Source: Candidatus Methylacidiphilales bacterium (GTDB lineage Bacteria; Verrucomicrobiota; Verrucomicrobiia; Methylacidiphilales; JANWVL01). Taken from it: a DNA stretch of 64,000 bases. The DNA lies in NCBI GenBank assembly GCA_025056655.1, contig JANWVL010000055.1, forward strand, positions 1 to 64,000, given 5' to 3'. This document shows, piece by piece, positions 28,512 through 37,434 of this stretch; position 1 is the stretch's first letter; every line of letters begins with the position of its first letter. The translations under genes were made by a program, and so were the position numbers. Below the pieces are notes generated by a model. That model saw only the letters and a list, made by a program, of their open reading frames with translations, did not search any database and had not been told where the DNA came from.

Positions 28512-28875
28512 GGGTTGGGATATTATCACGTTGCGGGGAATTAAGGTGCCAGTTTATCTGGGCGTGCCTGATGAGGAACGGGCACGCGCTCAGACGGTCC
28601 ACATCACGGCTCAGCTTTATGTTGCTTCGGATACTATTAAGGCTGCGGCTCAGAGCGATTGCATTGAGATGACGCTCGATTATGCAGGGGTTTACGAGTG
28701 TATTTTGCGAACTGCTCAAAGGCTGCCCTATAGGCTTATGGAACGATTGGCTGAGGAGATTGTAGGGGAGTTATTTGTCTCGTATCCGGTTTTGTCTGCA
28801 GTGAGGTTGGAGATTTGCAAGTTTATTTTGCCTCAGGTGCGTGAGGTATCACTGGAAATTTTCAGGGAACGGTGA
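28504..28875 (+). CDS. folB: Dihydroneopterin aldolase
   Basis: A 123-residue protein, normal for FolB, that converts 7,8-dihydroneopterin to 6-hydroxymethyl-dihydropterin in folate synthesis. The start ATG 28504 overlaps the radical SAM stop by 8 bases and gives a typical beginning (GWDIITLRGIKVPVYLGVPDEERARAQ); an open frame further back is not needed. Visible family features are LRGI, the GVPDEER region with conserved Glu, LDYAGVYECI, and LAEEIVGELF. It is the last gene of the FIST-radical SAM operon and converges with thiS, 17 bases away. Confidence 0.9.
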   Translation: MGRGWDIITLRGIKVPVYLGVPDEERARAQTVHITAQLYVASDTIKAAAQSDCIEMTLDYAGVYECILRTAQRLPYRLMERLAEEIVGELFVSYPVLSAVRLEICKFILPQVREVSLEIFRER

Positions 28876-28892
28876 TTTCCTGGGTGTGGGGG

Positions 28893-29096
28893 TTAGCCGC
28901 CTGCTACGATGCGGATGAGCTCGATTGCGTCACCTTCTTGGATGGGTGTTGTGTCCCATTCGTGAAGGTGAAGTGCGGTTTGGTTGAGCTCAATGACGAT
29001 TCCTTTTCGGGGGAGCTGTAGATGTTCTAGCAGAGCGGATATAGTGTTGATTTCGTTGGGGATTTGGTGAGGTTGGCCTTGTAAATATATCTGCAT
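28893..29096 (-). CDS. thiS: Sulfur carrier protein ThiS
   Basis: A 67-residue ubiquitin-like protein ending in Gly-Gly, the residue pair that is adenylylated and thiocarboxylated to give sulfur for the thiazole of thiamine. IELNQTALHLHEW and DAIELIRIVAGG are typical. The small size and C-terminal GG also fit MoaD-like carriers, but EIN-start and IRIVAGG favour ThiS. No thiG, thiF or thiC is near, so it is an orphan here, 55 bases downstream of an exported protein gene. Confidence 0.85.
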   Translation of the reverse strand: MQIYLQGQPHQIPNEINTISALLEHLQLPRKGIVIELNQTALHLHEWDTTPIQEGDAIELIRIVAGG

Positions 29097-29151
29097 GCCG
29101 AGCTGTGGTGAGTCTTGCCTTTAGGGTTTATTAGTGGAAAGCGCGAAGAGG

Positions 29152-29664
29152 TCAGTGGCAGGCGAGATAAATTTTTTTTAGAGCTTGGTAATGAGGCTCG
29201 AATAAGGGCATTATACTTTTATTCGAGGATCCAGTGATGATTTTAGTTAAACCAGTTTCGGTGAGGATGTATCGACCGTGCTTGTCTGGGGTAAGAGTGT
29301 ATGTGCCTTTGGCGTTGATTAGGCGTAGGCTAAAAGGAGCTGTTATCTCTTCGGGTTCATAATTTATAAAAAGGGTTCCTTTTAAAACTTTAATATTGAG
29401 GACATCGTTGGGCTGCTTGAGCTTTGGCTTGGCGTGCTGTGGGATAAATATACTGAGCTCAGTGTGAGGTAGTGCCTGGAAAATAGTAAAAGTATTGGCA
29501 TATTGGAACAGTGTTTTATTTGTTGAGGGGTGGAGGATGATTTTCGATGGGCCGTGGGTAAGCTTAGCTCCTGCGAGATGGTGGATGGGGAGGGATTGCG
29601 CTAGAGTTGAAGGAATTGTCACCGAGGCGAGGATCGCAACTACGTATAATTTTATATAGGACAT
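29152..29664 (-). CDS. Exported protein, perhaps FecR-like
   Basis: A 170-residue protein with a signal peptide (MSYIKLYVVAILASVTIPSTLAQ, cleavage after residue 22-23). The mature part is beta-rich: VLKGTLFINYEPEEITAPF, LRLINAKGTYTL and LTETGLTKIITGS resemble FecR-type periplasmic beta-strands, but the match is weak. It is 39 bases downstream of the coiled-coil TPR gene and in the same direction, which suggests one operon. Function unknown; outer-periplasmic location inferred. Confidence 0.6.
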   Translation of the reverse strand: MSYIKLYVVAILASVTIPSTLAQSLPIHHLAGAKLTHGPSKIILHPSTNKTLFQYANTFTIFQALPHTELSIFIPQHAKPKLKQPNDVLNIKVLKGTLFINYEPEEITAPFSLRLINAKGTYTLTPDKHGRYILTETGLTKIITGSSNKSIMPLFEPHYQALKKIYLACH

Positions 29665-29703
29665 GATGTGAGGAGTGATGGTGGATTTTTCTTAATGTGG
29701 AAA

Positions 29704-31482
29704 TTATTGGATCAATTTTTCTAATTTATCGTCTTTGGGGACGCCGAGGTCAAGCGCAATTTTATAGTGGCGTCGAGCGAGTTCTTTTGCGGGGGGGCGT
29801 TGGGTGGCGTAGATAACTGCGAGGTTGAAATGGGCATCGCCGTAGTTGGGATCGATCTCAATGGCGCGGCGGCATTCTTTTTCTGCGGCTTCTTGCCACC
29901 CTTTTTGGGAGCAGGCGATGCCGAGGTAGTTGCGGGTGCGGGCGTCGTTGGGCTCGAGGGCGGTGGCACGGGTAAGGTGCTCGATGGCGAGGTCGTATTG
30001 GCCCTTTTGATAGTAGACGATGCCGAGCATGGAGTAGGAGAAGGCGTCAGCGGGGTTGAGACGGATGGCTTGTTTGAGTGCGGTTTCAGCTTGATCGTAG
30101 TCTTGTTTTTGGAATTGGGCTACTCCGAGGTTAGACCAGGCGTAGAGGCTTTCTGGGTATTTTTGGATGATTTGTTGGTAGGCTTTGATGGCGTCATCGT
30201 ATCGTGCTTCAGCAAAGGCGTCTGAGGCTTCTCGTGCTAGGCCGCGGACATCTTCTGGGATGCGGGCTTTGGAGCGGTATTCGATGGCGGGGTCGATTGG
30301 GGTGGTGGGCTCTTGCGATGAAGAGGTGGTGAGGGAATTTTTGTTGTCTGCTTGGGGATGGGGAGGGGGCCGGCGTTCTTCAGATATTTGAAGGTTTGAG
30401 GGGAGACGAAGGAGGGCGAGTTGTTCTGGGGTGAGGTTTAAGATTGGAGAGGCGAGGATTTCGAGTTGTTGGCGAAGGACGGCGGATTGGATTTTTAGGT
30501 TTTCGATTTCTTCGGTGGCGATTTTTTTTGCGGCATCGCGGCGTGCTTGTTCTTGGATTTGGCGAGTGATGATGTCGCGTAGGACTTCATTTTCGCGTTG
30601 GAAGGATTCGTTGTCTCGTTGGGAGAGCTGGGCTTTTTGGGCGGCGATGAGGTTATTTTGGGCGGCTTCGAGTTGGTTTTTGAGTTCGGCTGTGGTGCGG
30701 CGGAAGGCATTATTTTCTTGCTCTGCGAGGGCGAGTTTTTCTTGGACTTTGCGGAGTTGAGCTTGAAGGTTGGCGAGGGCGGTTGAGGTGGGTTTCGTGG
30801 GAGATGAGGTGCTGGGGGAGGAATTGGAGGTGAGTGCTTTGAGTTGCCGCTCGGCTTCATTGAGTTGGTTTTTGAGTTGGCTATTTTCTTGGAGGATGGA
30901 GGCGAGTTTTTCATCGAGGTCGCTGGAGCGGGACATGACGAGTTGTTTTTCAGTGGCTTGTAGGCGAGTGCGGAGGAGATTAATTTCATTTTGAGCTTGA
31001 GCGAGGCGCTGCTTTGTGAAGGCCAGTTCTTCTTCTAGAGCGTGTATTCTTGAGGAGGGGCGGGTGGGTTCGGTGGAGGGGGGAGGTTGGGGGTCGATTT
31101 TTGGCGGAGCTTGGGGTGTGGACTCGATGATGATTTCTGATGTGGGGGGGGGAGTGGGGGGGGGCGTGCGGTCGGTGGCGTCTTGCAGTAGGCGTATTTT
31201 GTCTTGGCAGTAGCGTATGCGGTATTTTACTATGCCTTCTTCCCAAGTGGGGTATGCCTCTTTGAGGGCTTGGAGTAGGGAAAGGACTTCCATGTAAACT
31301 TTGCGAGCGGAGGCTTTTTGTTCTTCGCGTTCGAGTTTTTCCGCTTCTTGTAGTCTGAGGTAGAGTTGGAGGTATTTGTCTTGAGGGCTTGGGGGTGCGG
31401 CTTGGGTTTGAGGAGGTGTGGTGTAATGTAGTGTGAAATTGAGAAGTGTGAGTAGGAGAGTGGCTACCAGTCTATTGCGCAT
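29704..31482 (-). CDS. Exported coiled-coil and TPR protein
   Basis: A 592-residue protein from ATG 31482; a longer frame to 31554 overlaps the upstream gene, but only the shorter start yields a signal peptide (MRNRLVATLLLTLLNFTLHYT, then PPQTQA). Order of parts: helical N-terminal region (about 35-95), Pro-rich linker with two PPP runs (about 102-130), a long coiled coil (about 145-345 with heptads such as LEEELAFTKQRLAQAQNEINLL), a linker, and about five TPR repeats at the C-terminus (about 405-585: AYQQIIQKYPESLYAWSNLG, ALKQAIRLNPADAFSYSMLG). It likely anchors or assembles surface or envelope complexes. Coding strand is C-rich with C9 tracts in the Pro linker. Precise role unknown. Confidence 0.75.
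   Translation of the reverse strand: MRNRLVATLLLTLLNFTLHYTTPPQTQAAPPSPQDKYLQLYLRLQEAEKLEREEQKASARKVYMEVLSLLQALKEAYPTWEEGIVKYRIRYCQDKIRLLQDATDRTPPPTPPPTSEIIIESTPQAPPKIDPQPPPSTEPTRPSSRIHALEEELAFTKQRLAQAQNEINLLRTRLQATEKQLVMSRSSDLDEKLASILQENSQLKNQLNEAERQLKALTSNSSPSTSSPTKPTSTALANLQAQLRKVQEKLALAEQENNAFRRTTAELKNQLEAAQNNLIAAQKAQLSQRDNESFQRENEVLRDIITRQIQEQARRDAAKKIATEEIENLKIQSAVLRQQLEILASPILNLTPEQLALLRLPSNLQISEERRPPPHPQADNKNSLTTSSSQEPTTPIDPAIEYRSKARIPEDVRGLAREASDAFAEARYDDAIKAYQQIIQKYPESLYAWSNLGVAQFQKQDYDQAETALKQAIRLNPADAFSYSMLGIVYYQKGQYDLAIEHLTRATALEPNDARTRNYLGIACSQKGWQEAAEKECRRAIEIDPNYGDAHFNLAVIYATQRPPAKELARRHYKIALDLGVPKDDKLEKLIQ
31144..31164 (+). repeat. Two 9-base poly-G tracts inside the coiled-coil TPR gene
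   Basis: G9 at 31144-31152 and G9 at 31156-31164, separated by three bases (AGT), read on the minus strand as two Pro-Pro-Pro runs separated by Thr (TPPPTPPPT). A one-base slip in either would shift the frame of the whole coiled coil and TPR part. They parallel the poly-G tracts of the adhesin gene. Confidence 0.6.
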
Positions 31483-31550
31483 GATAGGGGATGGAGTTTT
31501 GTAAAAACAGGTGGTGGTATGGAAGGAATATATTTTTGTAAGATGGGGCG

Positions 31551-33692
31551 TCAAGATGAGGTGTTATTTGTGGGATGTGAGAGGGGTGAGTGGTTTGTGT
31601 TTTGGAAAGTTTCGCGGAGGGAAGGGTGGTTGTATTTTTTTAGGAATTCTTGAATTTCGGCTTTGAGATGGCGATCGTCGGGGGCGTAGATGAGGGCTTG
31701 CTGATAGGCGATTGCGGCTTCGTTTTTGTTGTTTAGTGCATGGTGTGCACGTGCGCTGAGATGGAGGAGTGTGGGGTTGGGTGGAGCTGTGGGTTGGTGT
31801 TGAAGGGTCGCTAAAGCTTCAGTGGGGCGATCAAGTGCGAGGAGGCTTTTGGAGGTGAGTGTCGGTGATTGAAAATGGGTGGATCGGAGGGTGGAGAGAG
31901 CTTCGGTGTATTTGGTTTTTCTGAATAGATACTGGGCATGCCACGGTAATTGAGTTTGCTTGGGCAAGGTTTGAACCCATTCTTGGATATCTGAGTGGAG
32001 TTCAGGGGAAATGGAGGTGGTGTGAAACGAGAAAGCCAGTAGTGCTTGAATGAAGAGAGGTGAGGTGTGGTGTTTTGCGGGTGTGTTTTTGATTATGTCC
32101 CAGGCAAGTTCGGGATGCTGGGCGGATGCGAGGGTGAGGGCACGGAGAAGTTGGAGCTCGAGGTGGAAATGTGAGGTTGAGTGTGGGTAGTCGTGGAAGA
32201 GATAGGCCATGGGCTGGGTGGGGTGATCCGGAAGGCGGGTCCAAACTGAAGCGTTGTGCGTAATGTGGACCGGTCGATATTCTAGTTGGCGCAGTTGTGG
32301 TATCCAGGAATAACGAGGGAGGTCAACGATAACGTAATCTGGGTGGTATTGGTTTATAAAGAAGATCAAGCTTTGTGGGCGAGTGTGTAAGAGAAAGGCT
32401 TTGCGTCGGGTGCTGGGTGAGTAGCTTTGCGTGATCGGGGTGAGAGTGAGATTAGAAGGCGGGATTCCCTCTAAGAGGAGGTAAGGGAATAAATCTGGAT
32501 GATGGAGAATTTTGGCTTGGGGAGCATGTCGTGCGAGCCACTTTATCGAGGCATGAGGGGTGAGGGTGAGGTTTTCTCTGTGGTGTTGCCAGGATAAGGA
32601 GAGGGAGTTGTTGTGGGAGCCGCTAAAATTTGAATTTAGGACAAGGGAGAGGAGAGTAGCTGATAGGAGTTTACAGACGAGGGATAGGGCATTGGTGTGT
32701 GCGTGTGAGAGGCCAGAGATCCTCGAGCTGAAATGCAGAGAGCTGATTAGGGTGAGGATTGTAAAATTGAGAAAAAGTAAGGTGTAGGTGTCGCTAGAAA
32801 GAGTGTTCCAACCTAGACACAGCGAGAAGATGGCGAATGTCCAGCAAATTTGGCCGTAGTGTAAGAGAGCATTAAGTAGTGTGAGAAGAATGAGGAGGAT
32901 GGCAGAAAAAGCGAAAAGGGGGGTTGAGGACCAGGGATTGGTTAGTGTTTCGAGGGGGTAGAGAGTATATTGTCCTGATAAGAGGGACGAGAAAAGGTGA
33001 AATGAAAGCTTCCAAGTTGGAGGGGAGAGAAATAGTGTGAAGAAGGAGATTAATACGACTGGGAACCAGTTTTGAATGGCTAGAATACTCCAGCGGCCTA
33101 GTTGGATAGACTCGCGAATGATGATTTCGATGCTGAACGTTAGGATGAGAAGGAGGCCGATCCAAAACCAATCGTTGGTATAATTCCAGGCGGTTTGAAT
33201 AAGGAAAAGTGGCCAGAAACAGAGCCAATCGGCCTGACGGCGATGCGTGAGAAGAAATTGAGCCGTCGCGCTTGTGAAAATTAAGGCTGTAATTTGTGGG
33301 GTTAGTTGCCAATCCGATAAGCCTCCGATAAAAAAAGCCGTGATACTGAGAATTGGTATGCTCGATAGGCGGACTTGATGACGTGTAGGTGGGTAAGCGA
33401 AGAAAAATAAGATTGTAAATAAAGCGATGAGTAGGGCACTGTGGACGAAGACCAGTCCGTAGTCTCCAAAGTGATAAGCTACTCTGACGATTAAACTAAA
33501 AAGTGGAGAGTATGAAATATTCAAGGAAGAGTCTTGAAGAAATCCTTCGGGTTGGGAGGACTTTGTAGTAGAGCTGACGGCATAGGTAACCAGAGCTGCT
33601 GTGGTTGGATTTTCAATGTGAGGACGTGCAGCTTGGAGGAGTATAGAGATGGTTAAGAGTGCTATGAATAAGCGATTTGCCGCTGCGTGCAT
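31551..33692 (-). CDS. Multi-membrane protein with C-terminal TPR-like helices, glycosyltransferase-like layout
   Basis: A 713-residue protein from ATG 33692; the frame continues to TTG 33740. About ten hydrophobic helices fill residues 10-390 (ISILLQAARPH, GDYGLVFVHSALLIALFTILFFFAYPP, SILAIQNWFPVVLISFFTLFL). A soluble part with about 150 residues (DYVIVDLPRYSWIPQLR, YRPVHITHNASVW) follows, and the C-terminus carries helical TPR-like pairs (ALDRPTEALATLQHQP, AAIAYQQALIYAPDDRHLKAEI). This layout resembles PMT/GT-C membrane glycosyltransferases, but I cannot see a decisive motif such as an Asp/Glu metal pair. It lies directly downstream of the TMTC-type gene and overlaps the upstream part of the next. 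Function not recognised. Confidence 0.55.
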   Translation of the reverse strand: MHAAANRLFIALLTISILLQAARPHIENPTTAALVTYAVSSTTKSSQPEGFLQDSSLNISYSPLFSLIVRVAYHFGDYGLVFVHSALLIALFTILFFFAYPPTRHQVRLSSIPILSITAFFIGGLSDWQLTPQITALIFTSATAQFLLTHRRQADWLCFWPLFLIQTAWNYTNDWFWIGLLLILTFSIEIIIRESIQLGRWSILAIQNWFPVVLISFFTLFLSPPTWKLSFHLFSSLLSGQYTLYPLETLTNPWSSTPLFAFSAILLILLTLLNALLHYGQICWTFAIFSLCLGWNTLSSDTYTLLFLNFTILTLISSLHFSSRISGLSHAHTNALSLVCKLLSATLLSLVLNSNFSGSHNNSLSLSWQHHRENLTLTPHASIKWLARHAPQAKILHHPDLFPYLLLEGIPPSNLTLTPITQSYSPSTRRKAFLLHTRPQSLIFFINQYHPDYVIVDLPRYSWIPQLRQLEYRPVHITHNASVWTRLPDHPTQPMAYLFHDYPHSTSHFHLELQLLRALTLASAQHPELAWDIIKNTPAKHHTSPLFIQALLAFSFHTTSISPELHSDIQEWVQTLPKQTQLPWHAQYLFRKTKYTEALSTLRSTHFQSPTLTSKSLLALDRPTEALATLQHQPTAPPNPTLLHLSARAHHALNNKNEAAIAYQQALIYAPDDRHLKAEIQEFLKKYNHPSLRETFQNTNHSPLSHPTNNTSS

Positions 33693-33767
33693 AAAGCTAG
33701 AATTTAGGAATGGATGAGTGTTTTTTAAGTAAAAATTCAAGGCAAATTTTTGAGCGACTCATTTGTT

Positions 33768-35849
33768 TTAGGGTGTTTTATTAGGGCTTGGAGGTGAGGG
33801 AGGCGAGGTTGTGGTAGTAGCAGAATTAGTGAGTGAATGAAACATCCTGAGGTGATATGCCTTTTTTTGATGTTCTGATAGGGATTCGTATATAGCGGCT
33901 AGGAGTCGGTGAGGTTCTGGAGAGTGAGGCTGAATTTTGGAGGCTTTTTCAAGGGGGAGGATTGCCTCTTGGTATTTTTTTAAGCCTATAAGAGCTGAAG
34001 CAAGATTTAGATGAGCATCGTAGGAATTAGGGTCGAGTCGTAGTGCATCTTTTGCGGATTTTAGGGCTGTGGTGTATTTTTGAAGATTTATAGCAGATGC
34101 GGAGACTCCAATGTGCGCTTGTGTGAGGGTCGGCATGAGTTGGGTGCAGCGTTCGTAGTATTTAATAGCCTCAGGCCATTTTTTTAGGTGATAGTAGGCG
34201 TCTGCGAGTCTATTCAGTATCTCTACATCTTTTGGATGAAGTTTTATATATTGCTCAAAATACGGGATGGATTTTTCGTATTCCTTGGCTTTGAATAAAA
34301 TTAATGCAATATTGCGAGGCGGTTTATCAAGGTCTGGCCTAACAAATGCCGCTCTTTTTAGATAACGTAGGGCGAGTTCATTTTCGCCGATTTCACCATA
34401 GAGAACTCCAAGGGTATTCAGGCCTTCATAGAAGTCGTGTTGAATTTGGACTGACTTTAAAGCATTAGGAATGACTTGTGAAATATCATGAGGATATCGT
34501 GTCGAGTAAGCAACCGCATAGTTCACTTGTAAATGTTGACTGAGTGGATTTACTTGAATGTCAGTCTGATAAAGTGTTAGATTGTTTTCCCAACGCTTAG
34601 TGTGCTGATACGTAATGCAAGCGATAGGTATGAATATAGAAAGAATGATTAAATAACGTGCTATAATTGGAGTTTTGCTAATTAAAATGAAAAGTGGGGT
34701 AGATAGGATTATAGATGCTGGGATAAGAGCCAGGTAAGCATAACGATCGGCCACAGAGGAATATCGGCTTTGGTATTCATAGGATATCAGTCCTAACGTG
34801 GGTGATAGAGCGATAATAAAGGCGATGTATAGTAAAATAGAGTTTTTTTGGACAACACTGTTTTTTATTCTATAAATCACTAGACCGATGATTATAGGGA
34901 TGGAAGCGGTAATGCCCAGCCAAGGTTGTTGAATGAGAAATTGTGGAGTGCGACCGTAATCTATGCACAAGGGAAGTGGCCAGAGAACTTTTGATATATA
35001 GAAAAACAAAGAATCTAGGGCTATGTAAACTCGAGCCCAAATTGGGGGATTGAATGTGATTTCATCATGGGGTTGAAACTGTTTTGTGAAGATTAACCAA
35101 CCTATCGATATCAGGATGAGTCTTTCATTTGAGAGTAGGGACTTACGAAGTGAAATTCTATAATGTAGTATGTCAAGGGTTATGAAAATAATTGGTAAAA
35201 TAACTGACGAAGGTTTAGATAGTAAACTGCATAGAAAAAGGAGTAGCGCATAAATATAGAAAGCTTTTTTTTCTGTAGAACGATAAAAAATCCAGCATAA
35301 TAAGCTAGTTAGCATAAAAAATGTGGCGAGCAGGTCTTTAAGACCAGTGACCCACGCAACCACTTCAATTTGAATAGGATGTATCGAAAATAGCAATGCA
35401 GAAATAAATCCTAATATATTACTGTTGAGCGGAGAAATTTTACAAATTAAAATATATACTAATAGACTGTTGAGTAAGTGCAGGAGAATGTTAAAAAAAT
35501 GGAATATTGAAGGATTTAAGTCGGTAGTGTTGAGTTTGTCTTCGGATACATAATTTGGAAAAATAAACCGTGAGAGTTTTGCTTGAAGATACCAAGCCGT
35601 ATATGTAATAGGAATGTAGAGTTTGGCGTATGCATCTTGCCAAAATGGTGCAAGTTGGGCCGCCTCTTTTTTATTTATATATGGATTTGCAACGATATTG
35701 AAGTTGATGTCGTCCCATACAAATTGAAATTTTAAAGTCTGTAGATAAACAGCAGCAACAAATAGAGAGATAATTACACAATGTAAAATGTGTATGAAAG
35801 ATGGATAATTATGTATAGATTTGCCTAATTCGACTGTTTTTTTAGGCAC
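33768..35849 (-). CDS. TMTC-type membrane protein with C-terminal TPRs (putative O-mannosyltransferase-like)
   Basis: A 693-residue protein with about ten transmembrane helices (residues 15-430) and five or six TPR repeats (about 465-670: ALRYLKRAAFVRPDLDKPPRNIA, YFEQYIKLHPKDVEILNRLADAYYHL, AIKYYERCTQLMPTLTQAHIGVSA). The first loop has FVWDDINF and the helices carry HPIQIEVVAWVTGLKD and DRYAYLALIPASIIL, the signatures of eukaryotic TMTC proteins, which O-mannosylate Ser/Thr. Bacterial homologues are usually uncharacterised. A Ser/Thr/Pro-rich tail of about 20 residues ends the protein. It follows gnd by 25 bases. Glycosyltransfer to secreted Ser-rich protein is an inference. Confidence 0.75.
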   Translation of the reverse strand: MPKKTVELGKSIHNYPSFIHILHCVIISLFVAAVYLQTLKFQFVWDDINFNIVANPYINKKEAAQLAPFWQDAYAKLYIPITYTAWYLQAKLSRFIFPNYVSEDKLNTTDLNPSIFHFFNILLHLLNSLLVYILICKISPLNSNILGFISALLFSIHPIQIEVVAWVTGLKDLLATFFMLTSLLCWIFYRSTEKKAFYIYALLLFLCSLLSKPSSVILPIIFITLDILHYRISLRKSLLSNERLILISIGWLIFTKQFQPHDEITFNPPIWARVYIALDSLFFYISKVLWPLPLCIDYGRTPQFLIQQPWLGITASIPIIIGLVIYRIKNSVVQKNSILLYIAFIIALSPTLGLISYEYQSRYSSVADRYAYLALIPASIILSTPLFILISKTPIIARYLIILSIFIPIACITYQHTKRWENNLTLYQTDIQVNPLSQHLQVNYAVAYSTRYPHDISQVIPNALKSVQIQHDFYEGLNTLGVLYGEIGENELALRYLKRAAFVRPDLDKPPRNIALILFKAKEYEKSIPYFEQYIKLHPKDVEILNRLADAYYHLKKWPEAIKYYERCTQLMPTLTQAHIGVSASAINLQKYTTALKSAKDALRLDPNSYDAHLNLASALIGLKKYQEAILPLEKASKIQPHSPEPHRLLAAIYESLSEHQKKAYHLRMFHSLTNSATTTTSPPSPPSPNKTP

Positions 35850-35874
35850 GACTTTTGTCTATATTGGTGAGTTC

Positions 35875-37323
35875 TTAAACTGTATAAGTCGTAGAGGAAA
35901 CGCTGCCCCCCCGTCCGGTCCAGTTTGTATGGAAGAATTCGCCTCGAGGGCGATCTGTGCGTTCGTAGGTATGGGCCCCGAAGTAATCTCTTTGGGCTTG
36001 AATTAAGTTGGCTGGCAAGGAGGCGCAACGGTATCCATCATAGAATGATAGTGCTGTAGAAAAAGTAGGAATAGGGATTCCGAGCCTGACAGCTTCGCTG
36101 ACAACTCTACGCCATGCGGGCTGGCATCGTTTTATTTCTTGGTTGAAGAAGTCATCTAAGAGAAGGTTGGGAAGTTGTGGATTTTTATCATAAGCGTTTT
36201 TGATTTTATCTAGGAAACGGCTGCGGATGATGCATCCACCGCGCCACATCAGGGCAATGCTTCCGTAGTTCAATTTCCATTTAAATTCTTTTGCTGCTGC
36301 ACTTAGGAGCATGAATCCTTGGGTATAGGAGATGATTTTTGAGGCATAGAGGGCGCAGCGTATGTCATCAATGAATTGTGTCTTGTCACCTTCAAATTCA
36401 GTTTGAGGTCCCGAAAGAATTTGGGATGCTTGCACGCGCTCGTCTTTTAATGCTGAGAGGCATCGAGCGAAGACAGCTTCTGATATCAAGGTGACTGGAA
36501 CGCTGCAGTCTAAGGCTGAGTTTACTGTCCATTTTCCAGTCCCTTTTTGACCCGCGGCGTCAAGGATTTTATCGATAAGCGGGAGGCCGTCTTCTTTGTA
36601 GGCTAGGATATCGGCTGTGATTTCAATGAGATAGGAATTGAGCTCCGTTTGATTCCATTTCTTAAAAATCTCATGCATCTCATCTGGGTTGAGTTTTAGC
36701 CCATCTCGTAGGAGATGATAGGCTTCGCTGATGAGTTGCATATCGCCATATTCAATTCCGTTGTGAACCATTTTTACGAAGTGTCCTGCACCATTTTCTC
36801 CGACCCAATCGCAGCATGGAGAACCGTCTTCTACTTTGGCAGCTATGGCTTGAAAGATAGGCTTTATGTGTGGCCATGCTTCAGGCGATCCGCCTGGCAT
36901 GATGGATGGGCCTCGGCGAGCTCCTTCTTCGCCGCCAGAGACGCCAGCACCGATGAAGTGGATTTGACGTTGAGCCAATTCATGGGTGCGACGGATGCTG
37001 TCGGTGAATAGGGAATTGCCTCCATCTATGATGATATCTCCTGGATCAAGGTGAGGGACGATCTGTGCGATAAATTCATCAACGGGTTGTCCAGCTTTTA
37101 CCATCAACATGATGCGACGTGGTTTTTTGAGTTTTGAAACTAGCTCTGAAATCGAATAGCAACCTATGATCGAAGTGCCTTTGGCCTCGTTGGCGAGAAA
37201 CTGATCTATTTTGCTCGTTGTGCGGTTATACACTGCTACGCGGAATCCGTGATCATTCATGTTTAGGATCAAATTCTGTCCCATCACAGCGAGACCTATT
37301 ACGGCGATATCAGCTTGAGACAT
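35875..37323 (-). CDS. gnd: 6-phosphogluconate dehydrogenase, decarboxylating
   Basis: A 482-residue enzyme of the oxidative pentose phosphate pathway that turns 6-phosphogluconate and NADP into ribulose 5-phosphate, CO2 and NADPH. The Rossmann start IAVIGLAVMGQNLILNM (residues 6-22), the NRTTSKIDQF segment, the signature GAGVSGGEEGARRGPSIMPGG, and the substrate lysine and glutamate in HFVKMVHNGIEYGDMQL are present. Length fits the long (type 1) form. The C-terminal part ends RTDRPRGEFFHTNWTGRG, as in family members. It is isolated from other pentose pathway genes and precedes the TMTC gene by 25 bases on the same strand. Confidence 0.97.
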   Translation of the reverse strand: MSQADIAVIGLAVMGQNLILNMNDHGFRVAVYNRTTSKIDQFLANEAKGTSIIGCYSISELVSKLKKPRRIMLMVKAGQPVDEFIAQIVPHLDPGDIIIDGGNSLFTDSIRRTHELAQRQIHFIGAGVSGGEEGARRGPSIMPGGSPEAWPHIKPIFQAIAAKVEDGSPCCDWVGENGAGHFVKMVHNGIEYGDMQLISEAYHLLRDGLKLNPDEMHEIFKKWNQTELNSYLIEITADILAYKEDGLPLIDKILDAAGQKGTGKWTVNSALDCSVPVTLISEAVFARCLSALKDERVQASQILSGPQTEFEGDKTQFIDDIRCALYASKIISYTQGFMLLSAAAKEFKWKLNYGSIALMWRGGCIIRSRFLDKIKNAYDKNPQLPNLLLDDFFNQEIKRCQPAWRRVVSEAVRLGIPIPTFSTALSFYDGYRCASLPANLIQAQRDYFGAHTYERTDRPRGEFFHTNWTGRGGSVSSTTYTV

Positions 37324-37434
37324 AGTGGCGGGAATAAAACAGCAAACTTGTATCCCCTACAATGAGTTTTTTTGAAAACTGGGGATCTTGTCTTTGGGTT
37401 TGCGTCGCAGATTGTCGAATTAATTATTTTTTGT

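Noticed and set aside
29767-30391. Gly/Val-rich + strand frames opposite the coiled-coil TPR gene
   Set aside because: Products of the C-rich antisense composition; the TPR frame on the minus strand has clear repeats and a signal peptide.
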